A DNA stretch of 64,000 nt, from positions 124,001 to 188,000 of the forward strand of contig NZ_FNFE01000008.1 of NCBI RefSeq assembly GCF_900100335.1, read 5' to 3'. Made by a program: the position numbers and the translations under genes. The stretch comes from Natronorubrum texcoconense. Lineage in GTDB: Archaea > Halobacteriota > Halobacteria > Halobacteriales > Natrialbaceae. The notes beneath the pieces are model-generated. The model was not told the origin of the DNA. It saw only the letters and a list, made by a program, of their open reading frames with translations, and did no database searches. Of the stretch, positions 61,076 through 64,000 are shown one piece after another; the first letter of the stretch is position 1, and every line of letters starts with the position of its first letter.

Positions 61076-61875
61076 GACCAACATTCGGCCGCGAATACAT
61101 CGAGAACGAGTTCCAGCGAATCGCAGATGGGCTGTCTGACCCGCTCACGGTTTACCTGATCGGTGGCGGCGCGATGTCGCTGCGCGACCTCAAGGGGGCG
61201 ACAAAGGATATTGACCTCGTCGTCGCGGACGCCGACGCGTACAGCCAGCTGTGGGCCGTCCTCATGGACCTCGGATATTCGGAGGTGCAATCGCTGGAAG
61301 CCGATTACCGGGCGCTGGGTGCGACCAGCTGCGTCGAGAACGACGATGGCTGTCGCCTCGACATCTTCAATCAACAGGTCGCGAACAAACTCGTGCTGAC
61401 CGAGGGGATGCGCGACCGGAGCGAGCCGTTCCTCGCGACGGATCGGTTGCGGGTTCGGCTGGTCAGCAACGTGGATATCTTCCTTTTTAAGCTGATCGCA
61501 GGTCGCGACGACGATATCGAGGACATGACTATGCTCGTACAGGCTGGCCTCGAATACGACGTCGTCCGAGAGGAACTCGAAGCGCAGATCGACCGGCTCG
61601 GCGACGACCAGTTTGCCACCTTCGCCAACGAGGCGCTGATCGAACTCGACGAGCGATACGGGGTGACCACACCAATCGAGGACCGCATCCAAGAGCTGAC
61701 GAACCGATACTACCGCGGGCTCGAAGTCCTCCAGGCACTCCATGAACCGATGACCGTCGACGAACTGGGTGCCGATCTTGGACTAGACATCGATGACGTC
61801 CGGGACAGGGTCGCGTATCTCGTCGAATTCGACCGGGTACGCCAAGAAGGCGACACAGTCAGTCCGGTAGAGTAG
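61072..61875 (+). CDS. AbiEii-like nucleotidyltransferase (DUF6036-like)
   Basis: A 267-residue protein with the nucleotidyltransferase signature: IGGGAMSLRD (30-39) and KGATKDIDLVVADA (41-54), where DID (46-48) bind metal. This resembles the AbiEii/MenT toxins, which have GG(T/S)AL and DIDL, and the DUF6036 family. Residues about 70-205 complete the fold (YLGATSCVEN, RVRLVSNVDIFLFKLIAG). The end (about 210-262) is a winged helix (VLQALHEPMTVDELGADLGL and VAYLVEFDRVRQ). Its start overlaps the HTH gene's stop (ATGA). Likely target in relatives is tRNA; here unknown. Confidence 0.78.
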   Translation: MRPTFGREYIENEFQRIADGLSDPLTVYLIGGGAMSLRDLKGATKDIDLVVADADAYSQLWAVLMDLGYSEVQSLEADYRALGATSCVENDDGCRLDIFNQQVANKLVLTEGMRDRSEPFLATDRLRVRLVSNVDIFLFKLIAGRDDDIEDMTMLVQAGLEYDVVREELEAQIDRLGDDQFATFANEALIELDERYGVTTPIEDRIQELTNRYYRGLEVLQALHEPMTVDELGADLGLDIDDVRDRVAYLVEFDRVRQEGDTVSPVE

Positions 61876-61914
61876 CCCGGTCTCCACCGCTACGCAGACG
61901 GACGGCGACCATCT

Positions 61915-62070
61915 TGGCGGGGAAGTTCGGTCGCCGTTTCAGTCGGCTCGTACTCGACGTGCGGGGGACTCTCGTCGTCGGATCGACGCTCGAGGCTGTC
62001 GGCGTCGGCGAGTTCGGACAGCCGCTGGGAGAGCACCGTCGGCGTGATTCGATACGAGCCTCGAGTATCA
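61915..62070 (-). pseudogene. HxlR-family HTH remnant
   Basis: The frame reading TPTVLSQRLSELADADSLER, then ESPPHVEYEPTETATELP matches the C-terminal half of HxlR-type winged helices (recognition helix and wing). The first half is missing and a frameshift lies just before the piece. No start. Confidence 0.5.
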
Positions 62071-62427
62071 AGCTCACTTCTGGTCGTTCAGCATACGAGA
62101 CGCAACTCAAAACGCTGCTCGAGTGGATTCGAAATACCGGCAAACACCGCCTCAGAACCCCGTTAACGGCCAATAAGCTTACTTTCCACCGGTCGAGTAA
62201 CCCAACCGACGGGGGGAAGGGGTACTGTCGTTGCCGACAGGGTCCGTTCGACGTGAGACATCGACCCCACCGTCACCGATCGGGATCGGTTCACCGTCAC
62301 CAGCCACCGACGGTTGATTTCCGATCGGCCCGTCCGGTTGGCATACCACCACCGGATGGGGGGCTTCGACGTCGGTTCAGTACCGACGTTTTCTGAGGGA
62401 GTTGATTCGATCAGTGTTGTCTAAATC

Positions 62428-62550
62428 AGCAGACGGATGGCGAGGTTCCCTCCAAGAGGGAGACAAGCCAGTCAATCCGCGCTGGTTGCGTCACTCGCCG
62501 TGGGTGTGGTCTGGGGACTGTGGCACGCACCGCTCGTTCTTGTTGATGAC
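62428..62550 (+). pseudogene. CPBP intramembrane protease remnant
   Basis: A short piece with the CPBP-type core: GWRG in one frame (62434-62445), then after a small deletion SALVASLAVGVVWGLWHAPL in another. The EE(x)3R catalytic pair that precedes GWRG in working CPBP proteases is not visible. Confidence 0.5.
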
Positions 62551-62744
62551 CTCCGTTGTCAGCAATCCCGTTCGGCAGGTACATGGCCTTGCTCGTCGGA
62601 TTCCACTCCTGACCGGTTGGGTGCCGTGCTGAGTGAACTGCCGGAGTGTGACCCACGAGCGTGTAGCCATCTCGAGGGTGGTGGTCGTCTGTCTCGGTCC
62701 GCAGCAGGTAGCGGATTTATTATTTTCGTCGTCGTCCGAGAGCT

Positions 62745-63950
62745 ATGTCGGTCGCTCAGTTTGATGACGAGTTCGAGGCCCAGTTCGAGCGGGCGCTGGC
62801 GAAGACGGTTTACGGCTGTGCGGAGATCGGCGAGTGTCTTGCCACAGCCGACCGGATCACGGACGGCGAGTACGACAGCTGGTATCACGAGTGGTTCGAG
62901 ACAGCCGAATCAGTCGAGACCGCTGCCCAGGACTCACTCGATGGCGATCACCGGGTGAGCGCACGGCAGGCGTTTCTCCGCGCGGCGGAGTACTACCGCT
63001 CGGCGTACTTCTTCCACAGACACGACCTCGACGATCCACAGTTGCTCGAGGCCTGGCGTCGACAGCGCGAATGTTTTCGAGATGCGACCTCCCTGTTCGA
63101 CCGCTACTGCGAGATCGTTGACATTCCGTTCGAGGGGACGACCCTCGACGGTTACTTTTTCGCGCCGAACGCATCGGGGCAGGTCCGACCGACCGTAATC
63201 GGCTTTCCTGGCTACGACTCTCCCGTCGAGGAGTCGTATCCGATGCTGGCGGCACCCGCAATCGCCCGCGGCTACAACTGCCTGCTGTTCGAGGGGCCGG
63301 GACAGGGTGGAACCCTCTACGAGAAGCGTCTGTTCTTTCGTCCGGACTACGAGACCGTGCTTCGTCCGGTCGTCAACTACGCCGCCAGACGGACGGACGT
63401 CGACTCCTCCCGTCTCGCACTGGTCGGCCGAAGCTTCGGCGGCTACCTCGCGCCCCGAGCGGCCACGGGCGACCATCGACTCGCCGCGCTCGTCGCCGAC
63501 CCCGGCATATCCGACCTCGGGTCACTCGTGTTGAATCTGGTCCCCGACGAGCTTCGGGAAGCCGTCCTCGAGGGCGACGCCGACGCCGATGCGACGCTCG
63601 ACAAACGCCTCGAGGATCCACACTCCCTCGAGTACTTCGGCTCCCGGATGGCCGCCCACGGCGTCGACTCGCTCGGCGAGTACGTCCGCGAACTCCAGCA
63701 GTACACGCTCGAGGATCGAGTCGACGCGATCCGGTGTCCGACGCTCGTTACCGACAACGAATCGGACCGTCTCGCGAGCCAGTCTCGAGATCTCGCATCG
63801 TCGCTCTCGGCACCGACGACGTACCTCGAGTTCACCGACGCGGAAGGGGCCGGCGGTCACTGTGAGGGGATGGGACAGTCAGTGTTCCACCAGCGAACGT
63901 TCGACTGGCTGGACGAGACGCTCGAGCGGTCGAACGCTGGAGCAACGTGA
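62745..63950 (+). CDS. Alpha/beta hydrolase
   Basis: A 401-residue alpha/beta hydrolase of the FrsA or 2,6-dihydroxypseudooxynicotine hydrolase type. An N-terminal all-helical domain (about 1-135, with EYYRSAYFFHRHDL) precedes the catalytic domain: PTVIGFPGYDSP (oxyanion region), LLFEGPGQGGTLYEK, LVGRSFGGYLAPRA (nucleophile Ser near 229) and GGHCEGMGQ (catalytic His near 372). An acidic residue near 340 (LVTDNESD) would complete the triad. Substrate unknown; relatives act on C-C bonds in aromatic breakdown. The end of the window follows 50 bases later. Confidence 0.88.
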   Translation: MSVAQFDDEFEAQFERALAKTVYGCAEIGECLATADRITDGEYDSWYHEWFETAESVETAAQDSLDGDHRVSARQAFLRAAEYYRSAYFFHRHDLDDPQLLEAWRRQRECFRDATSLFDRYCEIVDIPFEGTTLDGYFFAPNASGQVRPTVIGFPGYDSPVEESYPMLAAPAIARGYNCLLFEGPGQGGTLYEKRLFFRPDYETVLRPVVNYAARRTDVDSSRLALVGRSFGGYLAPRAATGDHRLAALVADPGISDLGSLVLNLVPDELREAVLEGDADADATLDKRLEDPHSLEYFGSRMAAHGVDSLGEYVRELQQYTLEDRVDAIRCPTLVTDNESDRLASQSRDLASSLSAPTTYLEFTDAEGAGGHCEGMGQSVFHQRTFDWLDETLERSNAGAT

Positions 63951-64000
63951 CAAAAAGCAGGTGAGAACGCCCTCGCCGCGTGAAACAACTATTTGTCCAG

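Larger units (their letters stand above)
61876..62744. other. Decayed region with two gene remnants
   Basis: Apart from the two pseudogene fragments listed, no gene is supported. Several direct CCACCG/CCACCACCGG-type clusters occur near 62250-62360. The promoter of the hydrolase is near 62710-62730. Confidence 0.45.

Overview
The window looks like chromosomal DNA of a haloarchaeon (class Halobacteria; a Natrialbaceae-like genus is my guess). The signs are high GC with acidic proteins, many genes whose TATA box lies about 25-28 bases before the start codon (leaderless transcripts), many twin-arginine lipoproteins, a PGF-CTERM surface protein, a Bat-type regulator and two Orc1/Cdc6 genes with origin repeats. 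No rRNA, tRNA or CRISPR array was seen.

Region 1 (1-13.4 kb) is a redox and sulfane-sulfur block: thioredoxin and thioredoxin reductase, a small winged-helix regulator with three N-terminal cysteines, a wrecked class V aminotransferase (cysteine-desulfurase-like), a VKOR-type membrane protein, a cation/proton antiporter, a TauE/SafE exporter with a tiny partner protein, a double universal stress protein, a DsrE protein, a second thioredoxin, two YeeE/YedE-type thiosulfate/sulfur transporters, a rhodanese plus metallo-beta-lactamase protein, TusA and a DsrE2-like protein. I read a shared inverted repeat, ATTGT-N9-ACAAT, directly upstream of the TATA region in most promoters of this block. It is the strongest candidate for an undescribed regulatory system here.

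Region 2 (13.4-21.6 kb) holds ordinary genes: SPFH protein, HTH regulator, CobO, stress protein, ZIP transporter, PhyH dioxygenase and an ABC exporter. Region 3 (21.6-23.4 kb) is an orc1/cdc6 gene flanked by one family of origin repeats (TTTACACTGGAA plus a C/G run). Region 4 (23.5-38 kb) holds CbiP, regulators, MTH865, a Bat-like regulator, a dsrE pseudogene split by an 80-bp MITE, a non-autonomous IS200/IS605-like element, a zincin protease, OtsA/OtsB and an M24 peptidase. Region 5 (38-41 kb) is a second orc1/cdc6 gene with a different and larger set of origin repeats (CACCACGTTTCCGGTGAAAC type).

Region 6 (41-51.6 kb) holds a small zinc ribbon protein, a solitary TnpB, and a metal/thiol export-side block (Tp34-like iron lipoprotein, membrane protein, SCO, TlpA-like, CcdA), then small proteins and a PGF-CTERM surface protein. 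Region 7 (51.7-59 kb) has an Lhr-type helicase, a PAS/GAF histidine kinase, the archaetidylserine decarboxylase that in relatives supports PGF-CTERM protein processing, and a lipoprotein. Region 8 (59.2-62.7 kb) is a defence-like patch: a MarR-like/PemK pair diverging from an HTH/AbiEii-like nucleotidyltransferase pair, with a second copy of the 80-bp MITE between them, followed by decayed HxlR and CPBP-protease fragments. An alpha/beta hydrolase closes the window.
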